DNA of 64,000 nt from Paracidovorax wautersii (GCF_900113035.1 NZ_FONX01000002.1:62001-126000), one strand, 5' to 3'; shown: positions 35,858 to 44,494, counted from the stretch's first letter. Made by a program: numbers and translations. Notes: generated from the letters alone by a model not told the origin.

Positions 35858-35872
35858 GTAGCAAGCGGTTTT

Positions 35873-36526
35873 TCAGGCCGCGATGGCGGGCCGCGCTGCG
35901 GCCGCGGCCCAGCCGGCCAGCAGGGCGGGCACCTTGGGGCGCGCGCAGCGCTGCAGCGTGCTGAGCAGCGCGTGGTCCGGGTTATCCACATGCCAGCGCT
36001 GGCGCAGGTCGTGCTGCATGCGGGCCAGCAGCGCGGCGGCCATTTCCGCATCGGCCAGCGCCCGGTGGGCGCGGCCGGCGCGCGGCAGGCCCAGGTGGTC
36101 CACGATGAGGCCCAGCTTGTGGCTGGGTGCCTCGGGGTAGAGCCGGCGCGAGAGCAGCACCGTGCAGGCGAAGGGCTGCTGCGCGGCCACGCCCGCCTGG
36201 GCCAGCTCGGCGCCCCAGAACTTGCTGTCGAACGCGGCGTTGTGCGCCACCATGGGTGCCGACCCCACGAAGCGGGCGGCCTCGCGCATCACCTCCGCGG
36301 CGGGCGGCGCCTCGGCCACCATGGCGTTGGTGATGCCGGTCAGCTGGGTGATGAAGGGCGGGATCCAGGCACCCGTGTTCATCAGGCTCTGGAAGCGGTC
36401 CACCACCCGGCCGCCCTGCAGCAGCACGATGGCGACCTCGGTGGCGCGTGCGCCCTGGGCGGGCGTCATGCCGGTGGTTTCGAAGTCGATGACGGCGATG
36501 GCGGTGCTGGAAGACATGGGCTCCAT
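35873..36526 (-). CDS. DnaQ-like 3'-5' exonuclease (DEDDh)
   Basis: A 217-residue exonuclease of the RNase T/DnaQ superfamily. The DEDDh residues are Asp14 and Glu16 (VIDFETTGM), the Asp in NAAFDSKFWG, and His/Asp in GRAHRALADAEMAA. The ATG at 36526 is preceded by GGGGAC; the ATG three codons later and an upstream start are alternatives. It is a stand-alone protein, not fused to a polymerase, so it is more likely a repair or RNA-processing nuclease than the replisome proofreader. A DnaA box lies within W-H-V-D-N. Confidence 0.85.
   Translation of the reverse strand: MEPMSSSTAIAVIDFETTGMTPAQGARATEVAIVLLQGGRVVDRFQSLMNTGAWIPPFITQLTGITNAMVAEAPPAAEVMREAARFVGSAPMVAHNAAFDSKFWGAELAQAGVAAQQPFACTVLLSRRLYPEAPSHKLGLIVDHLGLPRAGRAHRALADAEMAAALLARMQHDLRQRWHVDNPDHALLSTLQRCARPKVPALLAGWAAAAARPAIAA
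35981..35990 (+). promoter_or_regulatory. Dispersed DnaA box inside exonuclease gene
   Basis: GTTATCCACA; the coding strand reads CAT GTG GAT AAC (H-V-D-N). Confidence 0.6.
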
Positions 36527-36742
36527 TGTCCCCGCCCTGGCCTGCCCCGCCGGTGCGGGCGTCACGCCCTGCAATCCAGCGCAATCTTGGCTGCTTGGCG
36601 CTTGCTACTTTCGCGCCGCTCTGGCGGGCTGCGCCATCTGTCCATTGGCTCCTGGTGGCGGATGGGTGGGTGACTGTCCGCCGGGGCTTTCACCCCCGCT
36701 TGTTGCTGCCCCCCGATCAGTCCCCCTCAGAGAGGATTTCCC

Positions 36743-39319
36743 ATGACGCATCCCCGCCACCTTGCCCTGCGCAAGCTCATCGCCTGCCTCGTCGCCGGCT
36801 CCACCGGCTTCGCCGCCCTGGCTCCAGGCCTGGCCTGGTCGGCCAACAACCGCCTGAGCAACGTCGTCAAGACGACCACCGGCAGCGGCGAGGTGCAGGA
36901 GTCGCTGGACCTGACCCTGAACACCGACTGGGACTACGACGCTGGCGTGACGCAGATCGGCACCGGCGCCAACGGCGTGGCGGCGCGCACGCTGGACCGC
37001 GCCTATGTCGAGGCGCTGGTGCGCCAGACCGCGCGCACGCTGTTCGTGATGACCAACGGCCGCCACCGCATCGGCAAGGTCTATGTGTTCAAGAACGGCA
37101 AGTTCGGCAGCGATGTGGATATCCGCCTGCTCAACACCCCGGGCCGCGCGAACGCTTCGGTCGCCGGCTGGCGCGCCGAAGGCGGGCTGACCACCAACAA
37201 CTACATCACCAACAAGGACGACAAGACGGGCGCTCTCTCCGCGGAATCGCCCGAGGAAACCGGCGAAGTCGTGGCGCACGAGCTGGGCCACTACGTCTAT
37301 GGCCTGCTGGACGAATACGTCGAACGCGGCAAGGCCTGCGAAGAGCCGTCCAAGCAGCTGGGCAGCCCTTGCCAGGACGATTCCCCCAAGCCCACGGTGA
37401 TGAACGACCAGCGCCTGTCGTACCGCCTCTCGCTGCCCTCCGACTACGCGGGCCAGCCGGCCTACCGCACCGCGCAGGCGCGCGGCTACGGCGGCGCCGA
37501 CGGCAGCCGCAGCAGCGCCTGGGAAATGCTGGTGGGCGACCCGGCCAAGGACTCCGCCAACGCCCGTGCCGAGCACAACGGCCGCCGCATCCTGTTCGAT
37601 GCCTTCAAGGGCCAGGCCGTGCCCACGCTGCAGCAGCTCAAGCAGTTCGCCACGGCCGAAGAGAACGCGTCCGGCCGCTTCGACGGCCAGCGCGGGACGC
37701 TGGCGGCGGATTCCGTCTTCGCGGGCTACGACAGCCAGCTGCAGCTGGTGTTCGAGGGCGCCAGCCAGGCCGCCGCGCAGCCGCGCAACGTCATCGTGGT
37801 GGACCGCACCGTGCCGCAGTCCGTGTTCGACCAGATCATCCAGGCCGCCAAGGGCCTGGTGGACCGCGCGCCGGCCTCGTCGCGCTTCGCGCTGGTGGCC
37901 AGCCCCGCCACGGGCACGCCGAAGTTCTTCGACATGGACGGCACCGGCAAGGGCCAGCTCAAGAGCGCGCTGGACCAGCTGGCCCGCACCGACGGCAGCC
38001 TCGACGCCCAGGCCGCCTACGCCGCCGGCAAGGATCTGGTGACGGCCGCGCGCGCCAGCGCCGGTGCCGAGAACGCCGGCAACACCGACTCCTTCAGCCT
38101 CTACACCGTCAACACCGCCACCGTGCCCGCCGATCTGGGCAACACGGCGCGCGGCGACAAGATCGCCTTCAACGTGGTCGGATTCCGCGACCCGGCCGGC
38201 GCCACCGCCGCCGCCGCGCAAGCCACCGCCGCCAAGGCCGTGCCCAAGGCATCGCTGGCCCAGCTCGCCAAGGATTCGGGCGGCTCCAATGCCGTCGTCA
38301 AGTCGGCCAACGAAGCCATCAAGCAGGCCGACAAGGCGCTCAAGGAAGCCGTGGGCGAGAGCGAGGCGCTGATCGCCTCCGACCTCAGCGACGATGCGCT
38401 GCCCGCCGGCACCAGCCACGACGTGCGCTTCAAGGTCGGCCCGCAGGCGCTGGACGGCACGGTGGAAGTGCGCTGGTACTTCGAGAAGGCCGACCAGGCG
38501 CGCCTGCGCTTCAGCTGCGCGCCGGCCGCTGGCGGCACGCCCGTCGCCGTCACCGTGCAGGTGCCGGCGGGCTCCGACGAAGGCATCGCCACCTGCTCCA
38601 TCAGCGGCGCACGCACGCTGGGCGACTGGATCGCGCGCACCGAAGTGGCGGCCGGCTCCGGCAAGGCCGCGGGCGTGGAAACCGAGATCGTCTCGATGCC
38701 GGCCGGTGGCACGGCGGTGGAAGCCACGGCCACGGTCGATGGCGGCACGCTGGCCGACAACCGCCGTCCGCTGCTGCTGGTGAAGTTCGCGGGCGCCTTC
38801 CCGATCGTGCAGGCCAACGTGTCCGTGGCCATCTACAACGCCATCACGGGCGTGGCGGTCAAGCAGGTCAACCTCACCGCGGCCAATGACGCCGGCACGG
38901 GCGGCGATGCGCGCGCGGCCGACGGCATCTACACCCTGGACCTGACCGGCCAGCTGCCGGCCGGCAGCTACGAAGCGCTGGTGACGGCCGTGACCACCGC
39001 CGACTCGCTGTTCAACCCCGTGCAGCGCTTCGCCGTCGGCCCCGCGCCCGATGCCAAGGCCGTGGGTGGCGAGATCGCCCGCCAGGCCCAGGTCGAATTC
39101 GCGCTGGAAGCCGGCGCCACCGGCGTGGGCAGCACCGGCGGCGGCACCTCGCCCTCCAACCCGCCCGCAGGCAGCGGCGGCACGGGCTCCGGCAGCAGCA
39201 GCGGCGGCAGCGCCGGCTGCACCGTGGGCGGCGGCAGCGACACCGGCCTGCTGGTACTGTTGGGCATGGCGGCCGCCGCGCTGGGGCTGCGCCGCCGCCG
39301 CGCTGCCCGTCAGGAGTGA
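36743..39319 (+). CDS. Secreted CLCA-like zinc metalloprotease with CTERM sorting tail
   Basis: An 858-residue exported protein. A signal peptide covers ~1-33. An N-terminal domain carries the zinc motif HELGH (residues 179-183) with Asp190/Glu191 as likely third ligand (YVYGLLDEYVE), like the N-terminal metalloprotease of CLCA proteins. A region around 345-420 (VIVVDRT, then RFALVAS) looks like a degenerate von Willebrand A domain without a full MIDAS. Beta-sandwich segments follow, including GDARAADGIYTLDLTGQLPAG. The last ~35 residues are a Gly/Ser-rich linker, a Cys (AGCTVGGG), a hydrophobic helix and RRRR, the layout of a JDVT/MYXO-type CTERM sorting signal. The glutamic protease two genes downstream is the likely processing enzyme. 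Confidence 0.8.
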   Translation: MTHPRHLALRKLIACLVAGSTGFAALAPGLAWSANNRLSNVVKTTTGSGEVQESLDLTLNTDWDYDAGVTQIGTGANGVAARTLDRAYVEALVRQTARTLFVMTNGRHRIGKVYVFKNGKFGSDVDIRLLNTPGRANASVAGWRAEGGLTTNNYITNKDDKTGALSAESPEETGEVVAHELGHYVYGLLDEYVERGKACEEPSKQLGSPCQDDSPKPTVMNDQRLSYRLSLPSDYAGQPAYRTAQARGYGGADGSRSSAWEMLVGDPAKDSANARAEHNGRRILFDAFKGQAVPTLQQLKQFATAEENASGRFDGQRGTLAADSVFAGYDSQLQLVFEGASQAAAQPRNVIVVDRTVPQSVFDQIIQAAKGLVDRAPASSRFALVASPATGTPKFFDMDGTGKGQLKSALDQLARTDGSLDAQAAYAAGKDLVTAARASAGAENAGNTDSFSLYTVNTATVPADLGNTARGDKIAFNVVGFRDPAGATAAAAQATAAKAVPKASLAQLAKDSGGSNAVVKSANEAIKQADKALKEAVGESEALIASDLSDDALPAGTSHDVRFKVGPQALDGTVEVRWYFEKADQARLRFSCAPAAGGTPVAVTVQVPAGSDEGIATCSISGARTLGDWIARTEVAAGSGKAAGVETEIVSMPAGGTAVEATATVDGGTLADNRRPLLLVKFAGAFPIVQANVSVAIYNAITGVAVKQVNLTAANDAGTGGDARAADGIYTLDLTGQLPAGSYEALVTAVTTADSLFNPVQRFAVGPAPDAKAVGGEIARQAQVEFALEAGATGVGSTGGGTSPSNPPAGSGGTGSGSSSGGSAGCTVGGGSDTGLLVLLGMAAAALGLRRRRAARQE

Positions 39320-39320
39320 T

Positions 39321-40082
39321 GTGAAGAAGCCAAGCCCGTTGCCGCCGGTCCGGATCGCGCCGCTCGCCCACCGCGTGCGGGCGTGGGGCGCGGCCCTGGG
39401 CCTGCTGGCCGGGCTGCCGGCGGCCGGGGCCGAGCCGCCGGCGCCGCCTTTGCAGTCCGCTCAGTGGACCCGGCTCGACTACGTGGTGGCGCCGGGCGAG
39501 ACCGACCGCGTCTTCGTGCTGGCCTCCCCGGGCCCCGAGGGCTGGATCGTCGGTGCGCGGCGCATGCGTGAAGCCAAAGCCACGGCCGAAGGTGGCGGCG
39601 CTGCCGCCGTGGCGCCGCCGCGCTCGGAACAGGCTGTGTATAACCCGCAGCTCTTTCCGGCGCGCGACCCGCTGGGCCAGGCCGCGCCGCGCCTGCAGCG
39701 GCTGGCCGCGGAGGCCGACGGCTTCACCCTGGTGGTGGACTATGTCTTTCCCGATGGGCTGGAGCGCTTCCATCTCCGCTTCGGCGCGGGGCGGTGCCAG
39801 GCCCAGGCCCGTGCGCAGGCGGCTGCCGAGGCGCCGCAGCAGCCCTGCGTCTGGCCGCTGCAGGGCTACCGGCGCGAGCGCATCGACGCCAGCGGCCGGG
39901 TGGCCAGCGGCATCGTGGCCGACTACGTGCAGCGCAGCGCGCGCTGGCTGGAAGGCGGCGGGGCCGCAGGCCGCGCGCCCATGCCCCCCGTGGGGTTGCG
40001 CGCAGGCGATGCGCCGGATCTCGCGAGCCTGGGCTCCATCTTCGATTTCTCGCCCGCGCTCGATGTGCCGGTGCGGCACTGA
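39321..40082 (+). CDS. Exported protein of unknown function in the CTERM operon
   Basis: A 253-residue protein from GTG at 39321, just past the protease stop, with AGGAG at the right spacing. Residues 1-36 form a signal peptide (Arg-rich start, AWGAALGLLAGLPAAGAEPP). The mature part has no motif I can name: WTRLDYVVAPGETDRVFVLAS, then FTLVVDYVFPDGLERFHLRFGAGRC and PCVWPLQGYRRERIDASGRV, with two Cys that might pair. It is placed between the CTERM-bearing protease and the sorting protease, so it may be an accessory or inhibitor for the system (inference). Confidence 0.75.
   Translation: MKKPSPLPPVRIAPLAHRVRAWGAALGLLAGLPAAGAEPPAPPLQSAQWTRLDYVVAPGETDRVFVLASPGPEGWIVGARRMREAKATAEGGGAAAVAPPRSEQAVYNPQLFPARDPLGQAAPRLQRLAAEADGFTLVVDYVFPDGLERFHLRFGAGRCQAQARAQAAAEAPQQPCVWPLQGYRRERIDASGRVASGIVADYVQRSARWLEGGGAAGRAPMPPVGLRAGDAPDLASLGSIFDFSPALDVPVRH
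39635..39643 (-). promoter_or_regulatory. Variant DnaA box (TTATACACA)
   Basis: TGTGTATAA, agreeing with the general DnaA consensus TTWTNCACA; it encodes V-Y-N with T-ending codons. Confidence 0.4.
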
Positions 40083-40102
40083 CGGACGGACGGGCTGAGG
40101 CC

Positions 40103-40579
40103 ATGGCCCCGGTTATCCACAGGCCCCGGCCGCCCTCGGCAACGCCCGTGCCGCGCGGCCTCTGGCGGCGCGTCTCGGCGCTCGCGCCCTTGCTGCTGCC
40201 CGCGGCGGCGGCCGTGCCGGTCGCGGCGCTGGCCCACGCGCTGTTCGGCCTGGGCCTGCCGGTGGCGCGCTGGCGCGATGCCGCCGTGTTCTTCGTGCTG
40301 GCGCCGCTGCTGGAGGAATGGGTGGTGCGCGCGCAGCTGCAGGCATGGCTGGAGCAGCGCCTGCGCGGGCTGCGCCACGCAGGGCATGGGGCACAGGTGC
40401 TGGCCACGCTGTTCTTCGCGGCGTTGCATGCGCCGTCGGCGGGCTGGCTCTGCGTGCTCTGGTGCCTGCCGGGGCTGGCGCTGGGCGAGCTCTGGCGCCG
40501 CCGCTGCAGCCTGGCGATGAACGCCGGGCTGCATGCCTGGTTCAATCTCACCCTGTGGTGGGTGTCGGCCGGGCGCTGA
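40103..40579 (+). CDS. CPBP-type glutamic intramembrane protease (MrtJ-like, CTERM sorting)
   Basis: A 158-residue membrane protein with about four hydrophobic segments. The CPBP/Abi catalytic motif E-E-x-x-x-R is present as LLEEWVVRAQL (near residue 73), with the second-motif His in LFFAALHAPSAGW and the third in NAGLHAWFNLTLW. Members of this family called MrtJ are small glutamic proteases encoded next to a single protein with a JDVT-CTERM tail, exactly the situation here. It should cleave the tail of the metalloprotease in the membrane. The ATG at 40103 precedes a DnaA box (GTT ATC CAC, then the rare codon AGG). Confidence 0.8.
   Translation: MAPVIHRPRPPSATPVPRGLWRRVSALAPLLLPAAAAVPVAALAHALFGLGLPVARWRDAAVFFVLAPLLEEWVVRAQLQAWLEQRLRGLRHAGHGAQVLATLFFAALHAPSAGWLCVLWCLPGLALGELWRRRCSLAMNAGLHAWFNLTLWWVSAGR
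40112..40121 (+). promoter_or_regulatory. DnaA box at start of glutamic protease gene
   Basis: GTTATCCACA, codons 4-6 plus the rare AGG. Confidence 0.6.
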
Positions 40580-41294
40580 GGGCCTCGCCGGCCGCGGTGC
40601 CGATGCGGTGCTCGATGCGCACCACGGGCGCGAGCCGGTAGCCGAAGCCGCGCACGGCCTTGATGACTTCGGCCGAACCCAGCGTGGTTTCCAGCTTGCC
40701 GCGCAGCCGGCTGATCAGCACGGCCAGGTTCTCGCGGGTGAGGGCGATGTCCTGGCAGGCCAGCGTGTGCAGCAGGAACTCGGTGCTTTGCTGGCGCTCC
40801 TGCGCCAGCGCCAGGCAATGCAGCAAGGCGGCCTCGGTCACGGTCAGGCGCATGGCGGCCTGGCCCGGGGCGGTGAGCGTGAGCGCCGCCGGGTTCAGCT
40901 GCAGCGCCATGTCGCTCACCGGCTGCATGCGCCGGCCCAGGTTGTGGATAACGCATTCCAGCTCCTGCACGCTGGTCGGCTTGGTCAGGTAGACGTCGGC
41001 GCCGGCTTCGTAGCCCCGGCTGCGGTCGCTGGGCTGGGTGCGCGCGGTCAGCAGCACGATGCCCATCATCGGGAAGGCCGCGCGCAGGCGCCTCGCGATG
41101 CTCAGGCCGTCTTCGAACGGCAGGTTCAGGTCCAGCAGGGCGATGTCGGCCGGGCTCAGGCGCAGGGCGGCGTCCATGGTCTCGCCGCAGTCCACGCCGC
41201 GCACGTTCCAGCCGGGGCGCTGGAGGAAGGAAACCATTTCCTCGCGCAGCGCGTCGTTGTCTTCGACCAGGAGGATCTCTAGCAGGGCAGCCAT
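40548..41294 (-). CDS. OmpR/PhoB-type response regulator
   Basis: A 248-residue two-component regulator. The receiver (1-120) has the acidic pair Glu11/Asp12, the phospho-acceptor Asp55 (IALLDLNLP), Thr in LLTART and Lys in YLTKPTS. A winged-helix output domain (~135-225) follows, ending in KAVRGFGYRLAP. It overlaps the 3' end of the kinase gene by 16 bases, so both proteins are made from one message. Its own 3' end overlaps the convergent glutamic protease gene by 32 bases. Confidence 0.93.
   Translation of the reverse strand: MAALLEILLVEDNDALREEMVSFLQRPGWNVRGVDCGETMDAALRLSPADIALLDLNLPFEDGLSIARRLRAAFPMMGIVLLTARTQPSDRSRGYEAGADVYLTKPTSVQELECVIHNLGRRMQPVSDMALQLNPAALTLTAPGQAAMRLTVTEAALLHCLALAQERQQSTEFLLHTLACQDIALTRENLAVLISRLRGKLETTLGSAEVIKAVRGFGYRLAPVVRIEHRIGTAAGEALSARPTPTTG
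40943..40952 (-). promoter_or_regulatory. Dispersed DnaA box inside response regulator gene
   Basis: TGTGGATAAC on the given strand; the coding strand reads GTT ATC CAC AAC (V-I-H-N). Confidence 0.6.
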
Positions 41295-43267
41295 AGGGTG
41301 AACTCGGCGCCTTCCGCGCCATCGATGGAGGAGGAAACGGGTTGGTAGCGGATGTGGCCGCCGTTCAGGGCCGCCACTTCATGCACCCAGAACAGGCCCA
41401 GGCCGGTGCCAGAGAGGTGCTGCGCCCGGGGGGCGCGGTAGTACTTGCCGAAGAGGCGCTGCGCATCCGGCAGGCCGGCGCGGCCGGCGGCGTTGCGCAC
41501 CGCGATCTCGAATCCGTCGCGGCCGTCCTGCGGCTGCGGGCTGAGCGTCACCTGCACCGTGCTGCCGGCCGGCGAATAGCGCAGCGCGTTGTCCAGCAGG
41601 TTGCGCAGCATCAGCCGCAGCAGGCCGGCATCGACACGGGCCGGCAGGCCGGGCGCATGCAGGGCGATGCGGTCCGGGGCGCTGCCTTCGCCGCCGCTGG
41701 TTTCGGCATCGGCCGCGTGCAGCGCCACCTCGGCCTGCAGCAGCTGGGCCACGTCGTGGTCCGCACGCTCCACGCGCACGGCGCCGCGCTCCAGCAGGTC
41801 GGTGTCGGTGCACTGGCGCAGCACGGCATCGATGTCGGCCACCGAGCGCTGGATGGCGTTCAGCCGCGCGGTGCGCTGGCCCTCGTCGGTGAGGCGCCCG
41901 CTGCGCAGCGTGGCGGCGGCCACGCGGATCGCCGCCAGCGGGTTCTTCACCTCGTGGATCAGCATGTCCAGGAAGCTCGCGGCCTCGCGCCGGCCGCGCT
42001 CTTCCACGTCCAGCCGGGTGGCCGTGTCGTGCAGCTGGCTCTGCAGCAGCAGGCGTTCGCGCAGCTGCAGCTGCATGTGCCGCGCCAGCACGCACTGCTG
42101 CATGATTTCCAGCGCCAGGTTGACCGGCAGCGCCGGATAGACGTTCAGCTCCGAGATGTGGCCGATGCCCAGCAGCGGCAGCGCGTAGAACACCACATAC
42201 ACCGCCACGATCAGCGAGGTCGAGCGCATGAGATAGCGCACGATCCGGTCGGGCAGCGAAATGCACCACATGGCCACCGGCGCGATGCAGACATGCACCA
42301 GCACCAGCACGACGTTGGAGAACACCGCCCAGCGCGGCGCGTCCCAGATCAGCAGGCAGGCCAGCTGCAGCGGGAAGGCAGCGAGCGGTACGAGATAGAC
42401 CAGCCGGGTCCAGCGCGGCGCCTTGAAGGTGCGCATCAGCTGCCAGCCCAGCAGGTTGGAGCCCGCGAAATGGGCGCAGCCCAGCAGCGAGGTGCCCCGG
42501 TCCACCCAGAAGGCCTGCTGGTCCAGCGCGTACTTGGCCGCGAAGCCCAGCACGAAGCCGGTGTAGAGCAGCGACAGCAGGTGGAAGAGCGCGCTGTAGC
42601 CCCAGATCGGCTCGCGGCTGCTCCACCAGTAGATCAGCGACAGACCCAGCAGGCACAGCACCATGCCGCAGTAGAGGCCGATCAGCCCGTGCAGTCCGGA
42701 GTCGAAGCGCAGGCTGTCGCCCGGCGAGAACACCCAGGGCCGCAGCAGGCTGCTGCCCTGGGTGCGGATGCGCAGATACACCGTGGTCGGCGCGGTGCCG
42801 GAGGGCGAGAGGTTGAAGCTCGACTGCACCTCGGCCCGCTCGCGCTGGGCGTAGGGGTGCAGGTCGCCGCCATCCACCGCTTCCCAGCCGTCGTCGCCGT
42901 GGCCGGCTCCGGCGCGCCGATAGAGGCGCACCTCGTCCAGCACCTGGGGCTGCATCGTCAGCACCAGCCGGGGCAGGTGCGTGGGCGGGATGGTGAGGCG
43001 CAACCAGGTGGTGGCGCCGGTGTAGCCCAGGCTCAGCGGAACGGTGACGGGGCGGAAGCCGGCATGCTGGACGGATTCAATGGTCTGCGAGCCGTCCCGG
43101 TCGATGAGCAGCGCCACCTGGGCCGGGATCTCCTCGAAAGCCCAGGCGGGCGCAGGCAGGGCAGTTATCCACAGCAGCAGCAGCCATGCCAGCACGGTCG
43201 CCAACGCCGGCCGCAGGCGGGCTGGGCGCGGTTCGGCAACGATGGCGGGCAGGGGGCATGAAAGCAT
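41279..43267 (-). CDS. 7TMR-DISM sensor histidine kinase
   Basis: A 662-residue inner-membrane kinase. Signal/first helix at ~18-42. A periplasmic DISMED2-type beta-sandwich (~45-190) probably binds a carbohydrate-like ligand, and seven transmembrane helices (~195-400) follow. The kinase core is at ~420-660: H-box MLIHEVKNPLAAIRVAAATL, N-box MLRNLLDNALRYSP, and G-boxes VRNAAGRAGLPDAQRLFGKYYR and GTGLGLFWVHEVAALNGG. It phosphorylates the response regulator whose gene overlaps its end. The HK-to-RR gene order and the sensor type resemble kinases for extracellular sugars or envelope signals; the ligand is unknown. Confidence 0.92.
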   Translation of the reverse strand: MLSCPLPAIVAEPRPARLRPALATVLAWLLLLWITALPAPAWAFEEIPAQVALLIDRDGSQTIESVQHAGFRPVTVPLSLGYTGATTWLRLTIPPTHLPRLVLTMQPQVLDEVRLYRRAGAGHGDDGWEAVDGGDLHPYAQRERAEVQSSFNLSPSGTAPTTVYLRIRTQGSSLLRPWVFSPGDSLRFDSGLHGLIGLYCGMVLCLLGLSLIYWWSSREPIWGYSALFHLLSLLYTGFVLGFAAKYALDQQAFWVDRGTSLLGCAHFAGSNLLGWQLMRTFKAPRWTRLVYLVPLAAFPLQLACLLIWDAPRWAVFSNVVLVLVHVCIAPVAMWCISLPDRIVRYLMRSTSLIVAVYVVFYALPLLGIGHISELNVYPALPVNLALEIMQQCVLARHMQLQLRERLLLQSQLHDTATRLDVEERGRREAASFLDMLIHEVKNPLAAIRVAAATLRSGRLTDEGQRTARLNAIQRSVADIDAVLRQCTDTDLLERGAVRVERADHDVAQLLQAEVALHAADAETSGGEGSAPDRIALHAPGLPARVDAGLLRLMLRNLLDNALRYSPAGSTVQVTLSPQPQDGRDGFEIAVRNAAGRAGLPDAQRLFGKYYRAPRAQHLSGTGLGLFWVHEVAALNGGHIRYQPVSSSIDGAEGAEFTLWLPC
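43164..43173 (+). promoter_or_regulatory. Dispersed DnaA box inside kinase gene
   Basis: GTTATCCACA; the coding strand reads CTG TGG ATA ACT, so it includes ATA, a very rare Ile codon here, within the signal/first helix. Confidence 0.65.
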
Positions 43268-43344
43268 GCCCGATTGTCAATGACTATCAGGTGGCGTTGT
43301 CGATTGCAGTTCGTTTTTTTGTGGAATCCATGCCCCGCTGCCGG

Positions 43345-43848
43345 TCAGCCGAGCGAGAGTTCCTTGTGCTCGCCCATGTCCTTGGGCGGCTTGCCGGTGA
43401 CGGCGGCGGCGGCCATCTTGAAGAGCTGGAGCATCTTGTTCTCCTTCACGTCCCAGTACTCGGCGTGGCCGATACGGACGGACAGCAGCGCCAGGTTGGG
43501 GTCGGTAACGCCGTCGGGGAACCAGGCCTTGGCCATGGGCGACCACAGGGCCTCTTTCTTGGCCATGTCTTCGATGAAAGCGGCATGGCCGGAGAGTGAC
43601 ACGTAGCTGTCCTTGCCTGGATCGGCATAGTTCACGTTGACCTGGCTGTCGCGCTGCAGGCGCTGGTAGAGCTCGCCGTTCTTGGGGATGAAGAAGTACA
43701 GCTGCGATTGCTCGTCGATGTCCTTGTTCTGCGTGGTCAGCGGGTGGGCATGCAGTTCGCCGCTGTCGGCGCGGTGCGTGAGCATGCCGAAACGGATGTC
43801 CTTGATCAGCTTCCACAGCGTGGCGTGGGTCGATTCGGTCTGGCTCAT
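43345..43848 (-). CDS. Pyridoxamine 5'-phosphate oxidase-like (general stress protein 26 type)
   Basis: A 167-residue split-barrel flavin-binding protein of the Ydag/general stress family. Segments IRFGMLTHRADSGELHAHPLTTQ, LYFFIPKNGELYQRLQRDSQVNVNYADP, YVSLSGHAAFIEDM and YWDVKENKMLQLFKMA follow the family pattern; it lacks the C-terminal dimer part of true PdxH. The ATG at 43848 follows GGAGA; upstream codons in the frame are ignored. Stress-related flavin or haem binding is the usual suggestion. It stands downstream of phnA in the same direction. Confidence 0.85.
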   Translation of the reverse strand: MSQTESTHATLWKLIKDIRFGMLTHRADSGELHAHPLTTQNKDIDEQSQLYFFIPKNGELYQRLQRDSQVNVNYADPGKDSYVSLSGHAAFIEDMAKKEALWSPMAKAWFPDGVTDPNLALLSVRIGHAEYWDVKENKMLQLFKMAAAAVTGKPPKDMGEHKELSLG

Positions 43849-44011
43849 GAGAGGTCTCCGGCGGGTTGATTGAATGAATGAAGGGGTGGAAGAACGAAGG
43901 CAGGGGAATCCGCCTTCGGTCGGTTCATTCACTCTAGGCCGGGCTTGGGCCGCGCCAGGTCGGCAAGCGGCCCCGCTGCCTGTGGGGGCCGTCCGACAGT
44001 TCCGTGAGCGG

Positions 44012-44044
44012 CTGTGGACAACTCCCGGGCGAAGTTGTCCACAG
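44012..44044. other. Hairpin built from two DnaA-like boxes
   Basis: Perfect 12-base arms CTGTGGACAACT and AGTTGTCCACAG around a 9-base loop, 7 bases beyond the phnA stop. Each arm contains the one-mismatch DnaA box TTGTCCACA. There is no T-run, so if it ends transcription it does so weakly. Confidence 0.6.
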
Positions 44045-44051
44045 GCCGGCT

Positions 44052-44417
44052 TCAGGCCTTCTTCAGGAACTCGGACTTCAGCAGCAGGCTGCCCAGGTCG
44101 GTCTTGCAGTCCACGTTGTGGCCGTCGGCGCCGTCCACCAGGCGGATGCCCTTGATCTTGGTGCCCTTCTTGAGCGTGGCGCCCGCGCCCTTCACCTTCA
44201 GGTCCTTCACCAGGATCACCGCGTCGCCGTCGGCCAGCGGGTTGCCGTTGGCGTCGCGCACCGTGCCTTCGCCGGCATCGCCGCCGGCGTCATCGGCCTG
44301 CGCAGCGGCGCCGGCCTGGGGCCATTCATGGCCGCAGTCGGGGCAGATGTAGAGGTCGGCGTCGGGGTAGGTGTTCTCCAGGCCGCATTGGGGGCAGGCG
44401 GGGGTCGTGTGGGGCAT
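44052..44417 (-). CDS. PhnA/YjdM family zinc-ribbon protein
   Basis: A 121-residue protein. An N-terminal zinc ribbon (CPQCGLENTYPDADLYICPDC, with C-x2-C pairs) is followed by the PhnA core (DANGNPLADGDAVILVKDLKVKG, TLKKGTKIKGIRLVDGADGHNVDCKTD). Despite its old name (phosphonate utilisation operon), its activity is not phosphonoacetate hydrolysis and remains uncertain; YjdM has been linked to stress tolerance. An acidic Ala/Asp/Gly insert separates the two parts. Short gap to the dinG gene upstream. Confidence 0.9.
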   Translation of the reverse strand: MPHTTPACPQCGLENTYPDADLYICPDCGHEWPQAGAAAQADDAGGDAGEGTVRDANGNPLADGDAVILVKDLKVKGAGATLKKGTKIKGIRLVDGADGHNVDCKTDLGSLLLKSEFLKKA

Positions 44418-44494
44418 GGTCGTTGTCGCGCCGTGGGGCGCAAAAAGCCGGGGAGTATGCACCTGCCGCATGCCGGGCCCCGCCCGCCACGCGC

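Noticed and set aside
38968-39300. Low-complexity Gly/Ser repeat as a CRISPR-like or tandem DNA repeat
   Set aside because: It encodes the flexible linker before the sorting tail in frame; no regular direct repeat with spacers exists.
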